From the NCBI RefSeq assembly GCF_000209165.1, contig NC_009046.1, positions 1,612,001-1,676,000 of the forward strand: a stretch of DNA of 64,000 bases, in the 5' to 3' direction. Numbering within the stretch: the first letter of the stretch is position 1; each line of letters starts with the position of its first letter. Below are positions 1-10,736 of the stretch, one piece after another. The stretch is from Scheffersomyces stipitis CBS 6054 (Eukaryota > Ascomycota > Pichiomycetes > Serinales > Debaryomycetaceae). The position numbers and the translations under genes were made by a program. Under the pieces are notes generated by a model that was not told where the DNA came from, made no database searches, and saw only the letters and a program-made list of their open reading frames with translations.

Positions 1-1
1 T

Positions 2-733
2 GAGCAATTAAGCGAACAACTCTTGTCGAATTTACAAGTGGGATTGTCTGATGAAGATATACATGACACTATAAAAGCTACTCAGGATTACAAGAAACTA
101 AATCAGAAGTATCAGAAGTTCATCAGCAATTCACAGCCCGCGCAAGACATGGCTGTTCTCATCGATGATATAGATGAACAGCGACAGAGAGCCGTTCCTG
201 CGACTCAGGACCAGCTTTTATTCAAAAACAACAAGTTACCGTCTTATAATTTGGAAGATGACCAAGAACGTATCCTAGCCATCGTTTCCAAGGATCCAGC
301 TAACTTACAATTTGTGTCCCCACAGCTACGGGTGTCTCAATTGACGAGCACACAGAGAAGATTAGCTGACTTTAAGCGATTGCCATTCTCTAGAGCAGAA
401 CGTCTCACAAAATTCTATTCAATATTGCCAATTGTGTCGCTAGTTTCTATACTACGAGATGCTCTCCATAGGATTGGTGTTTCGACTTCAGACAGTATCG
501 ACCACTTATCCAATGACGATTTGATGGAGCTTTCTACGGTTAACATCGGTATTAATATTCTAGGAGAGAAATCCAAAATGCCTCTCAAGGGAACAATTAA
601 GATCAATCAATGTGATTGTAGCCTTCAACTCTACAAGATTTCATTTGTGAAGTCCAAGGGCGATCCTTTGGAGTGGAGACAGTTTTTCAAAAAGGTTACA
701 ATATTGTCACGAGAGGCAGTATATATAGAGTAG
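2..733 (+). CDS. CHK1: Checkpoint kinase Chk1, C-terminal part (5' truncated)
   Basis: The reading frame is open from the left edge, so the kinase domain lies outside the window and only about 243 C-terminal residues are visible. The last ~100 residues resemble the KA1-like regulatory domain of Chk1, ending in a stretch containing SKGDPLEW and FFKKV; in human Chk1 the matching stretch is SKGDGLEF followed by a basic helix. Before it lies a cluster of SQ/TQ dipeptides (for example ATQD, NSQP, PATQD, TSTQ). Such sites are preferred by the Mec1/ATR kinase family that activates Chk1 in the DNA-damage checkpoint. The assignment rests on the C-terminal domain alone and no catalytic motif can be checked here. 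An internal TTG near 23 is not a start. Confidence 0.78.
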   Translation, partial: EQLSEQLLSNLQVGLSDEDIHDTIKATQDYKKLNQKYQKFISNSQPAQDMAVLIDDIDEQRQRAVPATQDQLLFKNNKLPSYNLEDDQERILAIVSKDPANLQFVSPQLRVSQLTSTQRRLADFKRLPFSRAERLTKFYSILPIVSLVSILRDALHRIGVSTSDSIDHLSNDDLMELSTVNIGINILGEKSKMPLKGTIKINQCDCSLQLYKISFVKSKGDPLEWRQFFKKVTILSREAVYIE

Positions 734-1531
734 GGAATGTCAATGAATGACGAACTAATGAAATAGAAGAGAATTGTATAATTAAAAGAATTGCAAGCCC
801 ACAGTTTTATCAATACGGCAAATATCTTGGATGAGATTCCACTATTTCATGTTTCATTATTTTGTTATCTTCAATTGGCCATGAGGTAATTCCGATAAGG
901 AAGAGAATAATTTTTGCAATTAAATAATGAGGCACAGCCTCTCGTGCGAGCACATTCCTAAGTGGGACAAAAAGAGGGGACCTTCAGGTAGACAATGAGG
1001 TTGGGAAACACGGCGAATGATGGAGAGCTCAGACTCTCAATTGGCTAATGAGTAGCAATCACATTACAGAGGAGTTCTGAAGGCTCAATTGTTGAAGATT
1101 ATTGGTGTGGAATTGATCTTTCAAAAATCCTCTATTTGCTCGTGGAACAATAATTAACTTTCGCTATTCTGAAATATGGGGAACGCGTGGCCGGCAAGTA
1201 GGTTCAAAATTAAGAGAACGAAGACCTGCAAAAGTAGCTCGATTGTAGCCCAAATTGTACTTATAGAAATGGAAACAATGACACGAGCTCAATTATTCCT
1301 ATTGGCCAGAAACTCTTGTAGCCCCTCCATTGCCTGACGGTGATTTGCCCGCTGTTGCAATGCCATGAAGTGAAATTTCCAGGGGCTGCAGTCTGGAAAA
1401 AATTATGCGATGCATTATGCATTAGGAAACACTTTCGAGTTTTTCAGATTGAATTTCAATTCAAGATGGTCTAATTTTAATTGTATATTTCTTCTTCTTT
1501 ATTCCATAACCTACTACTTTGGCAGTTCAAT
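734..1531. other. Intergenic region CHK1-YVC1
   Basis: About 800 bp between two genes on the same strand. I see no ORF with an ATG, tRNA or repeat that I would support. It presumably holds the CHK1 3' end and the YVC1 promoter. The first in-frame ATG of YVC1 is at 1532; the open frame extends upstream only through non-ATG codons. Confidence 0.5.
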
Positions 1532-3520
1532 ATGAACCTGGACCTCGAGGGTGCTGTGCTTATCCCAAATTCAGAGGCTCCTCCCCTCTTCACGGACACG
1601 TTTTGTCCCAACTCGCGCCAGACTCTTAGAATCTGCTTGAACTTGAAGATCTTGATCGACAAGGTTATCCCCATTGTCTTCGACGAAAAAGATGTTACTG
1701 CTGCCGGTTCTCCCATTCTCAACTCCAACGTCATCGACTTGGTCTACCGTGCTGCTGGAGGTAAAGGTGATGGTAAAAAAGGCACCACCTCGGCTCGTTA
1801 TAGGGCTGCTCTCATCTTCAGTTTGTTGAAGGTCTGCGATTGGTACTGGCAACAGGCTGAAAACGAATTGACAGACAATGCCTTGTACTCACTTCGTGCC
1901 GTTGCTGCACAGACATTGGCTGCTACTTTAATTGAAAGGGAAGCTGACGACGAGTACTTGTTCCTCGGTATGTTGTGTCACAGATACACCATCAATTTGA
2001 ATGGTGTTGACTCCGTTCCTGCCAGTGCTTTGGAAATGGCTGTAGACATGCACTCAACCATCGTCATCGGATCCTCAGGATACCAACGTTGTGTCAAGTG
2101 GCTCTGGAGAGGTTGGATAGTGCAATCTTCGACGGATCCTCATTCCTATGTCATGTACAAAGGTGTTTCTTCTCACTCTATCAGAGTGCACTTTGACCCC
2201 AATAGAATTAAGACGCCATTGTACCAAAACATTTTGGAAATCTTGTTCTCTGTCATCTATTTGATCTTGTTCACTATCATCTTGAATGGCCATCAGTATA
2301 CTACCTCCGGGCTTGATGGCTTCGAAGTTTTGTTCTACTTGTTCACCTTAGGTTCTGTCATTGATGAGTTTGTCAAGTTCTACCATGTCGGCTACCATTA
2401 CTTGGGGTTCTGGAATGTCTTCAATGATACCATGTACACGATCATTGCCATCAGTATCGGGTTCAGATTCGCCAGCTTCAACTCCCACGGTTCACTCAGA
2501 GACAGATACGACGAGATGTGCTTCAGAGTACTTTCTTGTGCTGCTCCCTTCATGTGGTCCAGACTCTTGTTGTTTTTGGATGCCCAAAAATTTGTCGGGG
2601 CTATGATTGTCGTCATCAAGACCATGATGAAGGAATCGATTTTGTTCTTTGTTTTGCTTTTTGTCGTCATTGTTGGTTTCCTTCAAGGATTTCTTGGTTT
2701 AGATGCGTCTGATGGTAAGAGCGAAGCAACGAGACGTATCTTGATATCTTTGGTCCAAGCCGTTGTAGGTGAGTCCAGTTTCGATGATATGGGAGAATTG
2801 GTTCCTCCATATGCCTCTGTCCTCTATTACATATACACCTTCGTCTTGACTGTTATCTTGATGAACATCTTGATTGCATTGTACTCTACAGCCTATGCTG
2901 CCATCGTTGAGAATGCAAATGATGAGTACTTTGCCTTGGTAGCTCAGAAGACATTGAGATACATCAGAGCACCTGACGAAAACCTCTACGTACCTCCTTT
3001 CAACTTGGTGGAGTTCTTTGTCATACCTTTCGGTTTCATTTTGTCGAAAAATGCCTTCAGATACCTCAACCACTATGTAATGTTGGTCTTGTACTCTCCA
3101 TTGTTGGCCTACATAACTATGGACGAGTTGTCTAACGCTAGAAGAATCCAATATAACAGATTCAAGGGTTTACCTGATGATGCTAACGAATTGGACACCG
3201 AATGGGACTTGACTGACGGTTACGATGATCTGTCTACTGCTGGAATTGAAGGTATTCAAGAGAGAAACGACGAAGTAGCCCGTGACTTGAGAGAGCAAAG
3301 GGAAGGTGAAGGCATCGATCCTGAGTTTGCTATCGATATCAAGCAATTCCAAAAGGACATTGACGAAGTCGTCAAGCCAGTCCAAGAAGCCAACAAGATT
3401 GGTATCAAGTGGGAGTTCTACGAGCTCTACCACAAGATCGACAAGTTGACCCAGTTGTTGGAGACTGTTGTGGCTGAAAATTCTGAGTTGAAGCAGAAGC
3501 TTAAGGATTCCAGTGCTTAG
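1532..3520 (+). CDS. YVC1: Vacuolar TRP-type cation channel Yvc1
   Basis: 662 residues from the first in-frame ATG, close to the 675 of S. cerevisiae Yvc1. The N-terminal cytosolic domain carries the family stretch LNLKILIDKVIPIVFD. About six hydrophobic segments follow between residues ~235 and ~490, including a pore/S6 region (ILISLVQAVVG, then LTVILMNILIALYST). The C-terminal tail is cytosolic and acidic (DDYDDLSTAG) and ends in a short predicted coiled coil (KIDKLTQLLETVV). Yvc1 releases Ca2+ from the vacuole after hyperosmotic shock and is activated by stretch, Ca2+ and PI(3,5)P2. The second residue pair is encoded AAC-CTG; in a CTG-clade yeast the CTG would be serine. Confidence 0.95.
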   Translation: MNLDLEGAVLIPNSEAPPLFTDTFCPNSRQTLRICLNLKILIDKVIPIVFDEKDVTAAGSPILNSNVIDLVYRAAGGKGDGKKGTTSARYRAALIFSLLKVCDWYWQQAENELTDNALYSLRAVAAQTLAATLIEREADDEYLFLGMLCHRYTINLNGVDSVPASALEMAVDMHSTIVIGSSGYQRCVKWLWRGWIVQSSTDPHSYVMYKGVSSHSIRVHFDPNRIKTPLYQNILEILFSVIYLILFTIILNGHQYTTSGLDGFEVLFYLFTLGSVIDEFVKFYHVGYHYLGFWNVFNDTMYTIIAISIGFRFASFNSHGSLRDRYDEMCFRVLSCAAPFMWSRLLLFLDAQKFVGAMIVVIKTMMKESILFFVLLFVVIVGFLQGFLGLDASDGKSEATRRILISLVQAVVGESSFDDMGELVPPYASVLYYIYTFVLTVILMNILIALYSTAYAAIVENANDEYFALVAQKTLRYIRAPDENLYVPPFNLVEFFVIPFGFILSKNAFRYLNHYVMLVLYSPLLAYITMDELSNARRIQYNRFKGLPDDANELDTEWDLTDGYDDLSTAGIEGIQERNDEVARDLREQREGEGIDPEFAIDIKQFQKDIDEVVKPVQEANKIGIKWEFYELYHKIDKLTQLLETVVAENSELKQKLKDSSA

Positions 3521-4678
3521 GCTAGATGCCAGAGATACTCTACAGACTGAAGAGTTGTGTCTAGATTGATTTTAAAAAAGACAATAAAAGTGATTTCAGA
3601 GAAGGATACTTGTAGAATATCTGTAGAATACCCAATTGATGAACATTTATGTAATGAAAGTAGAGAGTATCTTGCCACTAACAATATGAACCAGTCCAAG
3701 GCTAATACAAAATATTACTTCTGTGAATCAGGACTTGGAACGTTGAACAACTATGAAATGCTAGTGAAGATGTTTCTCATAAGAAGCATTATACCGCAAA
3801 ATGTGTAGCTTTTCATTTGTGGTGAGTTGCTGGCTCCTAACTCTGCAACTTTAACAGAAACCAAGAATTTAGTCTGTGCAAACATTCTGAGTCGCCGTAG
3901 AGTTTTATCCAAACAGAATAGGCATACTAGAGACTCCACAAAAGCGTCCCATAAAATCAATTGTTCTTTTTCATCACAACTTTCCTCAAAGGCAATACGA
4001 TTGATACTGGTAACTTGATTCTCCGCTATCACCTCCTACAACTTAACTCCCATAGCTTCCAGATTCTGTCTCTGCCACTTGAGTCTACTGACTTTCTCAA
4101 CTAGCACAATCTCTCTAGTTTAACCACCCTCGCTGTCTATCTGCAGTGCCACAGAAAAATTTTTAGTGGTGAGGTTTGTTGGCAGAGAACAGACAGGTTT
4201 GACGAAATTAAGAACTTTTGTAGGCAAAGGACGATACCGTGTCATATTTTGGAAACACCGCAAACTGCTTTTGGATGTACTAAGCGAATTAGACGTGTCT
4301 CAGTTGTACGAGTAGATTGAACCGTGTGAAGACAGAATCCTGACTAGACTCGCTAAGCAGTGCCTTCTTGAACAAACAACCCCAGACACAGGCCGGAAAT
4401 ACCATTACAACAACCCTTAACCGTAAGACCCGACATAAGTGAGGCCATATTGAACTAGTTGAATCTCCATATTGCTCAGATATTTCTACCATTATCTTAT
4501 CTGATCAGTTTTCCAGTTTCTATCAAATCAAAACCAATTCTAAATTCAATATTGAAATTAAATAATTGCAATCCTAAAATTCCATTTGGATTCTACGAAC
4601 TTCTAGTGAATACCAATAACAGTATCAATATATCAATAGCAATTTCACCAATAACAACCTCCAAAGTGATCTTTCATA
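3521..4678. other. Intergenic region YVC1-NST1
   Basis: About 1.16 kb. Short ORFs on both strands here lack a convincing ATG or any recognisable motif. The 405 bp from 4274 to the NST1 ATG at 4679 contain no ATG on the + strand, consistent with a long 5' leader for NST1. Confidence 0.45.
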
Positions 4679-7600
4679 ATGTCTGATACCACTGATCTGA
4701 CGTCTCGTTTCCGTCTAGGTGATGACATTCACTTCTCCTACGACAACCAATCACAACCCACGACTTCCGAGTCCCCAGCACCTTCATCATCGAATAAGAA
4801 GAAGAAAAAGAAAGCCAACAAGAAGCACAAACAACCTGTAGAAGCTACGTTGAACAACCCTGAAGACGATTATCCGACATCTCGTGTAATCAAACAGGCA
4901 CCCAATGGCGATGTAATAGTAGAATCGTTGGACGATGAGGCCTCACACCAAAACCAAGAGAATCACAGACATCACCACCAGTATACCAATATATGGGACA
5001 GTGCGTCCATTGAAGAACAGGAGAACTTGAAGCTGTTCTGGGAGTCGCTAGATGAAAGTCTGAAGATGGAGCTTGTGAAGATCGACAAGAAGTCGATAAT
5101 GGAGATTTTCAAAAACGAAACAAAAGCCAATAATCAATCTCATCATGGTCATGGAGCTAATGGAACTTCCTCGGCTAGTGGTGCAAATTCCGCTGCGAAC
5201 GCCAACCCTGTAACTCCTAGCTGTGCGTGTAAGTATTGCGGAAGAAGAAGCACCATCATCGAAGATGAGTTGGAAAACATATACGACAACCATTTTGATG
5301 ACATAATAGATTTCATCCACGAAATCCGAGATATCAACGACTTGAATGCGTTGCCAGGTCTTCTCTTTGGCGGATTCCATATGCTTGAAGAGGAGCACAA
5401 GCTCCAGAAACGACAACAGCGTATGAAGCATAAACGAGATCATCCAGCTTCGCAAAATCATACAGAAAATCCAGAAGTTCATGGTGAGCATCCCCATGTT
5501 CAACCACAAAATTTTGTGAATCTGCGTGCTCCAGCGGACTCAATAAATACTTCTGTAGTTGATAACAGGACTCCTTATCCAGTGGCAGCAGGCTCAATTG
5601 GAGCCAAGCAGCTTCAACATCAACAGCAGTTACAGCAGCAGTTACAGCAACAACAGCTTCGGCAACTACAGCAGCAATTACAGCAAGAACAGAATGTTCA
5701 TAGCCAACCACAGCAGAGTCTACAAATGCAACAGCAACTAAACGAGAATGATCTACCCGGTGGTAACACGCTGGATCTTGCCAAACACTTGGAAAAAATG
5801 AGCTTGGAAGACAAGAAGGGCGAATACACCAACGAGCGTAAGATCTTCCAGAAATTACTCGATCCCAAGCTTGTAGAAGTTTTGGACAAAGTCGATTTTG
5901 AAAAGGTCAAGTCTGGCAACTATGTTGGAAGCGCAAGTCAAGCAAATCTTTTCCAAAGAGCTGATTGTTTGAGGGAAATAGTACGTGATCTTCACAAAGC
6001 TGACAAGACACAATTGGAACAGGGCTTGTCCTTTCTCAAGAACATAAGCTCTATTTTCTCCAACTCTAAGACCCCGTTCCCAGCTGATGTCACTAGTAAT
6101 CCCAGGAATTTTTCGAGCAAATTCAATGATCAGCTATCCAATTTTGCTGAGGATCTCTTGAAGAACGATGGTAATTCATTTATTGAGATGATGGAATCTC
6201 TTTCTGAATCGAGAACTGCGAGAGAAGATTTGCTCAAAGATCCTACCAAGAAGGATGCCCAGGCTTGGGTGGACGAGGACGACAACAATGACAGTAAAAG
6301 ACCAGACGCCAGTACCGTGAAACAACCGTCTCAAGAATACGAATATTATGAAGAGAGTGAAGAAGATGAAGAAGAGCTCAGTGAAGAAGATGAAGACGAC
6401 GCCGATGATAATGGCTTGAATGAAGATGACGATCTCGTTCAAGATGGTCACCATGACGACAGTGCTAGTGATACCGAATCAGAGATCTCTGAAGAAGAAA
6501 AGATGCAAGAAATTCGTCGTTTATTCCTCATTCAAGTGATTAAACTCTTCCAAGAGAGATTGAAAAGTGCTTACAAGGAGAAGTTATCTGAAGACAGAAC
6601 CCAGAAGTTGATTGAAGAACTTGAAGCTGAAGAGAATGCCAAAAAGGAAAGAGAGCTTAAGAAGTTGAAACAGAAGGAGAAGGCTAAAGAGAAGAAGAGA
6701 TTGCAACAGTTGGCTAAAGAAGAAGAGAAAAAGAAGAAGGAAGAGGAGCAAAGAGCCAAGGAAGAGGAGTTGAAGCAGAAACAAGAAGCTCTAAAGGCTG
6801 ACCAAAGACGTAGAAAGGAAGAGGCCAAATTGAAACGTGAAGAAGAGAAGAAGAAACGTATTGAAGAGTTGAAGAGAAAGGAAGAAGAACACAAGAAGAA
6901 GGTTGAAGCTCAGCAGAAGAAGGAAGAAGAAGCCAAGAAATTAAAGGAAGAAAGAAAGAAGAAGGCAGAAGAGGAACGCAAGAAGAAGGAAGAAGAAAAG
7001 AGGCAGAAGGAGTTATTGAAGAAACAGAAAGAAGAGGAACGTGAAAGGTTGAAATTGGAGGCTGAGGAGAATGAACGTTTGGAAAAGGAACAACAAGAAT
7101 TACAGGAATTGCAGGAGCTGCAAAATCAATTGGAGCTTGAAAGTGCACAACTTCCAGCTGAACTCGCTGAGGAAATCAACGCTTCTCCCGATAGCTTCTC
7201 GCCTACAAAGAATCATTTGTTGGAGCAATTGTATCAAGCTAGGCCCAGCAGTGTTTCTGGACCCACGACCATTTCTCCACCTATTCAATTCACTCCAGAA
7301 GCCGTACCTCCGGTTGCTGCTGTTCTGTCTGTTGTACCATCTGTAGTTCCTATTTCTCCTGCTTTATCTGGTGCTATCTTGAATGGTACCGGCTCTCCTA
7401 ATAGCAGAAATGCGATGTTGTATGGGTCTTCCGCTCAAGCACAACTTCCAAATGGTCTCAATTCTTCGACTTCTAACATGTCCCCATGGTCAAGCAAATC
7501 CAGATTGAACTCTACTTCTGGAGCTTCGTTGCAACTGAACCTATTCCAGCCTCAACTACTGGCTAGCGGATTCAGCCCCTTCAATGATTTCTCCACTCCA

Positions 7601-8383
7601 GCAACAAGTGCTGGAATTGGTAGTGTAAATGTCAATGCACCATTAGCCTCTACTGCTGTAGAGCCTTTGGCTGGTGCAAATAATGGTGGTGTTTGGAACC
7701 CTTCAACTACTTCTTCGCGTAACAACTCAATTTGGAGCAACACTCCTAATCTCAACAATGCTTCCATTTGGGGAAATACTCTCCCCAGTTTGGCTGGAGG
7801 AGCTGGTGCTGGAGCTTCTACTCCAAGTGCTGCTCATACTCTTCCTAATTCAGCTCCATTGGCTTCAGACAATGAGTTGATCCAAGTCGCTGCCTACAAC
7901 ACTTTCCAGATGTTGCAGAACTCAAACCAACTCGAATTTGGGGCTGCTCCTTTGATGAAATTGTTTCTGGGTGTCAAGCTCTTGTTGGGCAATAACGCTT
8001 TGACCATTAACCAATTATTGAGTAGCTGTGATTCTACCAGCGTATACCATTTTGAGTTTGTGTACGATGATTTTGGAACGGTTACACATGTCAAAGTCAA
8101 CTTCAACAACGGCGGTTTGGCGCAGAGCTTGCAATCCCAGGCAGCTCCTACCTTGCTCAACAATACATTGGCTACTTCGGCTGCTGGATTAAGAAGTTCT
8201 CCTCCTCCAGGCTTGGGCACTAAGGCATCAACAGGTTCCGTACCTTTAAGTCAGTTCAGGTTCAATATCAACGATGCCAATTCGCCTCTCTTGTCCAATC
8301 TAGGCGACTGGAGCAGTGGGAATAACTCCACCAACGCAAATGGCAATAGCTCCAATGGAGGCAGCAGGGGCTTGTGGAATTGA
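4679..8383 (+). CDS. NST1: Nst1-type stress protein with long charged coiled coil
   Basis: 1234 residues. The order is: a lysine tract at residues ~39-52; a conserved cysteine-bearing block around residues 180-260 (CACKYCGRRS, then NALPGLLFGGFHMLEEE); a glutamine-rich tract encoded by CAG/CAA at about 5614-5740; a strongly acidic stretch near residues 550-610; about 200 residues of Lys/Glu-rich coiled coil (about 6580-7140); and an Asn/Ser/Gly-rich tail. This layout and the GLLFGGFH block are typical of Nst1. In S. cerevisiae Nst1 is a negative regulator of salt tolerance that interacts with the splicing factor Msl1 and has been linked to P-bodies. Start choice: an ATG directly follows a leader with no ATG. 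Confidence 0.9.
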   Translation: MSDTTDLTSRFRLGDDIHFSYDNQSQPTTSESPAPSSSNKKKKKKANKKHKQPVEATLNNPEDDYPTSRVIKQAPNGDVIVESLDDEASHQNQENHRHHHQYTNIWDSASIEEQENLKLFWESLDESLKMELVKIDKKSIMEIFKNETKANNQSHHGHGANGTSSASGANSAANANPVTPSCACKYCGRRSTIIEDELENIYDNHFDDIIDFIHEIRDINDLNALPGLLFGGFHMLEEEHKLQKRQQRMKHKRDHPASQNHTENPEVHGEHPHVQPQNFVNLRAPADSINTSVVDNRTPYPVAAGSIGAKQLQHQQQLQQQLQQQQLRQLQQQLQQEQNVHSQPQQSLQMQQQLNENDLPGGNTLDLAKHLEKMSLEDKKGEYTNERKIFQKLLDPKLVEVLDKVDFEKVKSGNYVGSASQANLFQRADCLREIVRDLHKADKTQLEQGLSFLKNISSIFSNSKTPFPADVTSNPRNFSSKFNDQLSNFAEDLLKNDGNSFIEMMESLSESRTAREDLLKDPTKKDAQAWVDEDDNNDSKRPDASTVKQPSQEYEYYEESEEDEEELSEEDEDDADDNGLNEDDDLVQDGHHDDSASDTESEISEEEKMQEIRRLFLIQVIKLFQERLKSAYKEKLSEDRTQKLIEELEAEENAKKERELKKLKQKEKAKEKKRLQQLAKEEEKKKKEEEQRAKEEELKQKQEALKADQRRRKEEAKLKREEEKKKRIEELKRKEEEHKKKVEAQQKKEEEAKKLKEERKKKAEEERKKKEEEKRQKELLKKQKEEERERLKLEAEENERLEKEQQELQELQELQNQLELESAQLPAELAEEINASPDSFSPTKNHLLEQLYQARPSSVSGPTTISPPIQFTPEAVPPVAAVLSVVPSVVPISPALSGAILNGTGSPNSRNAMLYGSSAQAQLPNGLNSSTSNMSPWSSKSRLNSTSGASLQLNLFQPQLLASGFSPFNDFSTPATSAGIGSVNVNAPLASTAVEPLAGANNGGVWNPSTTSSRNNSIWSNTPNLNNASIWGNTLPSLAGGAGAGASTPSAAHTLPNSAPLASDNELIQVAAYNTFQMLQNSNQLEFGAAPLMKLFLGVKLLLGNNALTINQLLSSCDSTSVYHFEFVYDDFGTVTHVKVNFNNGGLAQSLQSQAAPTLLNNTLATSAAGLRSSPPPGLGTKASTGSVPLSQFRFNINDANSPLLSNLGDWSSGNNSTNANGNSSNGGSRGLWN

Positions 8384-9977
8384 TGGTTCGTATTGGACAG
8401 ATTAGTTATCTCTATGTATGATTCGTAATATATTCTGATGGTAAGATAAGAAGCTACTGCTATAAAACTACTGGTGCTAATAGCACTCTACTGTTACGCT
8501 ACATTCCTAGCTGCGCCAATGGTGCTATGACAGTACTGGTGCAATTAACCAGTGCCTAATAATAGAAATTATACTTCTACCAATCAGTACTACGACACTG
8601 CGGCATTCTGTGTCTCCGTGCTGGCAATTATGGCACGACTTGTAGCACCACTTGCTGGTGCCGACAATAAAGAGCTATTGCCGAGATTTGCGCTAGTGTG
8701 GATATTTCTGGTCTTTTCATGACTGTGAGGCTGGGCTTGAGCCGCACGGACCTAACCGAAATAGAACGATCTGTTCTACTAGAGAGGCTTCAGATCTGGT
8801 AGAACTGTGGACCAATACGAAACTCTTTCAGAATGCGGTCATTGGCAATTGGAGTACACATAAGTTGGCGGAGCAGCGGGTATGTGAGCTGGTGGGTGGG
8901 ACACAATCAAACTTTCTCTGGAGTATGGAGACGTTCTGGAGCTTCCGTGGAATTTCAACTGGCGTGGGGCAGTGTAAGCGAAAAAAATTTTGTGATTCTC
9001 GCTATTGTCACGGAATCTAAGGAGGAGGATCAGCGACAATAATGGTGGAATGTCCCAATGGAGTGAGCCAAATGAAGGGGAGGAAGTACGAACGGAGTCG
9101 TATAGGGACAAGAATCTCGTAGCAATTGAGTAATTGGGCGAGGCTTAGTGGGCGATCGTTAGCACCTGCTGGTTTTCTAAAGTAACAGTGGAGAATCCAT
9201 GGTGATATTTTATGTAACCTTCGTTTATGTCACCGCTGACATTGAAAAGTCGAAATGTGTCAAGCTGGAAATGTCACGACTTTCACCTTCAAGGCTGTAT
9301 AAATAGTTGGATTTATAGCTGGAAACGGGGGTATAAATACATGCATAAATAGACGCAGTTGTTTTGAGACTGCTATATATATTCAATTGGGTTTCCTTTA
9401 CGCAATTCCTTCTTTCTTCCGGTAGTTGAGCCTCTTCTCATAGATTTTCCGTGAACCCTCTGGCATTGTTCCGGTCCATTTTTCCATACTAGCATTTCGC
9501 AATTAGTCTGTACCTTACGCAGGTGACGAAAAGACATCACCAAAACATTGCAGTTCTATTCTTAGACACAATCTTGCTTGCATATCCAACGGCCCATATA
9601 AATACGTCTGCAATCCGCCTAGCCAGAAGCAGACCATACCCAGGAGCCAGAGCTAGAGAAGAAACGGCGCTGAGTTCTTTGTAGAGAAGTGCACACTGAG
9701 AGTAGAAGTCATCGCATAAAACTCGGCGTATTTCAGTTCAGATTCTTCAGACTCAGATTAACGAGCGTCGCAGATCTCACACCACCAGCACTGTTAACGG
9801 CATACCCATCTCAACAAGGGCATTAGTTGGGCATCGCTAACCAAACAATCTATAATTTCACTAGCTACTCATACAAAATCCACTTCCTGAGATTCGCATT
9901 CTCAGTTGACAGTTCAAATTCATTTTTCACTATTAGTTGACTAAGATTCTCAGTACCTTTCTCTAAATATCCCACTC
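8384..9977. other. Intergenic region NST1-RHO2 with hairpins and a long leader
   Basis: About 1.6 kb with no supported protein gene. The left part (8470-8665) contains three short perfect hairpins sharing TGGTGC/GCACCA-like arms. The right part contains several TATA-like elements (about 9297, 9331, 9374 and 9596), followed by an ATG-free stretch that reaches the RHO2 start. Both features are described under findings. Confidence 0.5.
9374..9381 (+). promoter_or_regulatory. Probable TATA box of RHO2
   Basis: TATATATA about 600 bp upstream of the RHO2 ATG. From here to the start codon the + strand has no ATG, which suggests that transcription starts near this element and leaves a leader of more than 500 nt. 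Another TATA-like element (TATAAATA, about 9597) could give a leader of roughly 350 nt. Confidence 0.4.
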
Positions 9978-10538
9978 ATGATTGAAGCCATCAAGCGAAA
10001 ACTAGTCATAGTCGGCGACGGAGCCTGTGGGAAAACGTCGCTTTTGTATGTTTTCACTTTGGGGGAGTTTCCCACCGAATACCATCCCACAGTATTTGAG
10101 AATTACGTGACAGACTGTCGAATAGACGGAAAGGCAGTGCAACTAGCACTCTGGGACACAGCAGGCCAGGAAGAATACGAACGACTCCGACCTCTCAGCT
10201 ACTTCAATTCACATGTCATATTGATTGGCTTTGCCTTAGACACACCTGACTCGTTGGACAACGCCAGGACAAAGTGGATCGATGAAGTCAAGCAATATTG
10301 TCCAGATACTCCATATTTATTAATTGGGCTCAAGAAAGACTTGAGGAAAACAAAAGACAGAAAAAAGTTTGTGCAACCAGAACAGGGAGAAGAAGCTGCC
10401 CGAGAGATCAATGCCAAAACTTATCTCGAAAGCTCAGCATTAACTGGCGAAGGCGTGGATGCAATCTTTGAATTTGCGACTAGAACAAGCTTGTTGGTTC
10501 AGGAAAAGTCAAAAGACAAATGTTGTACTATATTGTGA
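9978..10538 (+). CDS. RHO2: Rho-type small GTPase Rho2
   Basis: 186 residues, a normal Rho length. Visible G motifs: P-loop GDGACGKT at residues 13-20; switch I with TVFENYV; switch II DTAGQEEYERLRPLSY; G4 LKKDLR; G5 SSALTGEG. The C-terminal CaaX box CTIL is preceded by a second cysteine. The final leucine predicts geranylgeranylation and the adjacent cysteine a possible palmitoylation site. SLLYVFTLGEFP, TVFENYVTDCRIDG and ALTGEGVD match Rho2 more closely than Rho1 or Rho3. Rho2 acts at the plasma membrane in cell-wall integrity signalling and actin/polarity control. There is no CTG codon in the gene. Confidence 0.93.
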   Translation: MIEAIKRKLVIVGDGACGKTSLLYVFTLGEFPTEYHPTVFENYVTDCRIDGKAVQLALWDTAGQEEYERLRPLSYFNSHVILIGFALDTPDSLDNARTKWIDEVKQYCPDTPYLLIGLKKDLRKTKDRKKFVQPEQGEEAAREINAKTYLESSALTGEGVDAIFEFATRTSLLVQEKSKDKCCTIL

Positions 10539-10662
10539 ACCCCTGGATGGGCTAATAGATCAATTAGATACGAAAAACTCTGCATTAATATCATGGGCGG
10601 TGTGATCACCTTGGTTAGAATAAATTATTGTAGGCTAATGTAAAAATATAGGTAGATTCAAA

Positions 10663-10736
10663 CGACCTCGGTGAGGGTCGAACTCACGATCTTAAGATTA
10701 ACAGTCTTACGCCTTAGCCAACTTGGCCACGAAGTC
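10663..10736 (-). tRNA. tRNA-Asn (anticodon GTT)
   Basis: Read on the minus strand, this 74-nt segment folds as a complete cloverleaf without an intron. The acceptor arms GACTTCG and CGAGGTC pair with one G-T wobble. The anticodon stem TAAGA/TCTTA encloses loop CTGTTAA with anticodon GTT, the T arm is GTGAG TTCGACC CTCAC, and the discriminator base is G. The sequence closely follows the yeast tRNA-Asn(GTT) pattern. A T-run of five lies about 16 nt downstream (10642-10646 on the + strand) and can serve as the RNA polymerase III terminator. Confidence 0.95.

Noticed and set aside
3751..4032. 93-codon minus ORF between YVC1 and NST1
   Set aside because: It begins with GTG, not ATG, and shows no family motif.
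5048..7148. Minus-strand ORFs opposite NST1
   Set aside because: Low-complexity mirror images of the Lys/Glu and Gln codon runs of NST1.
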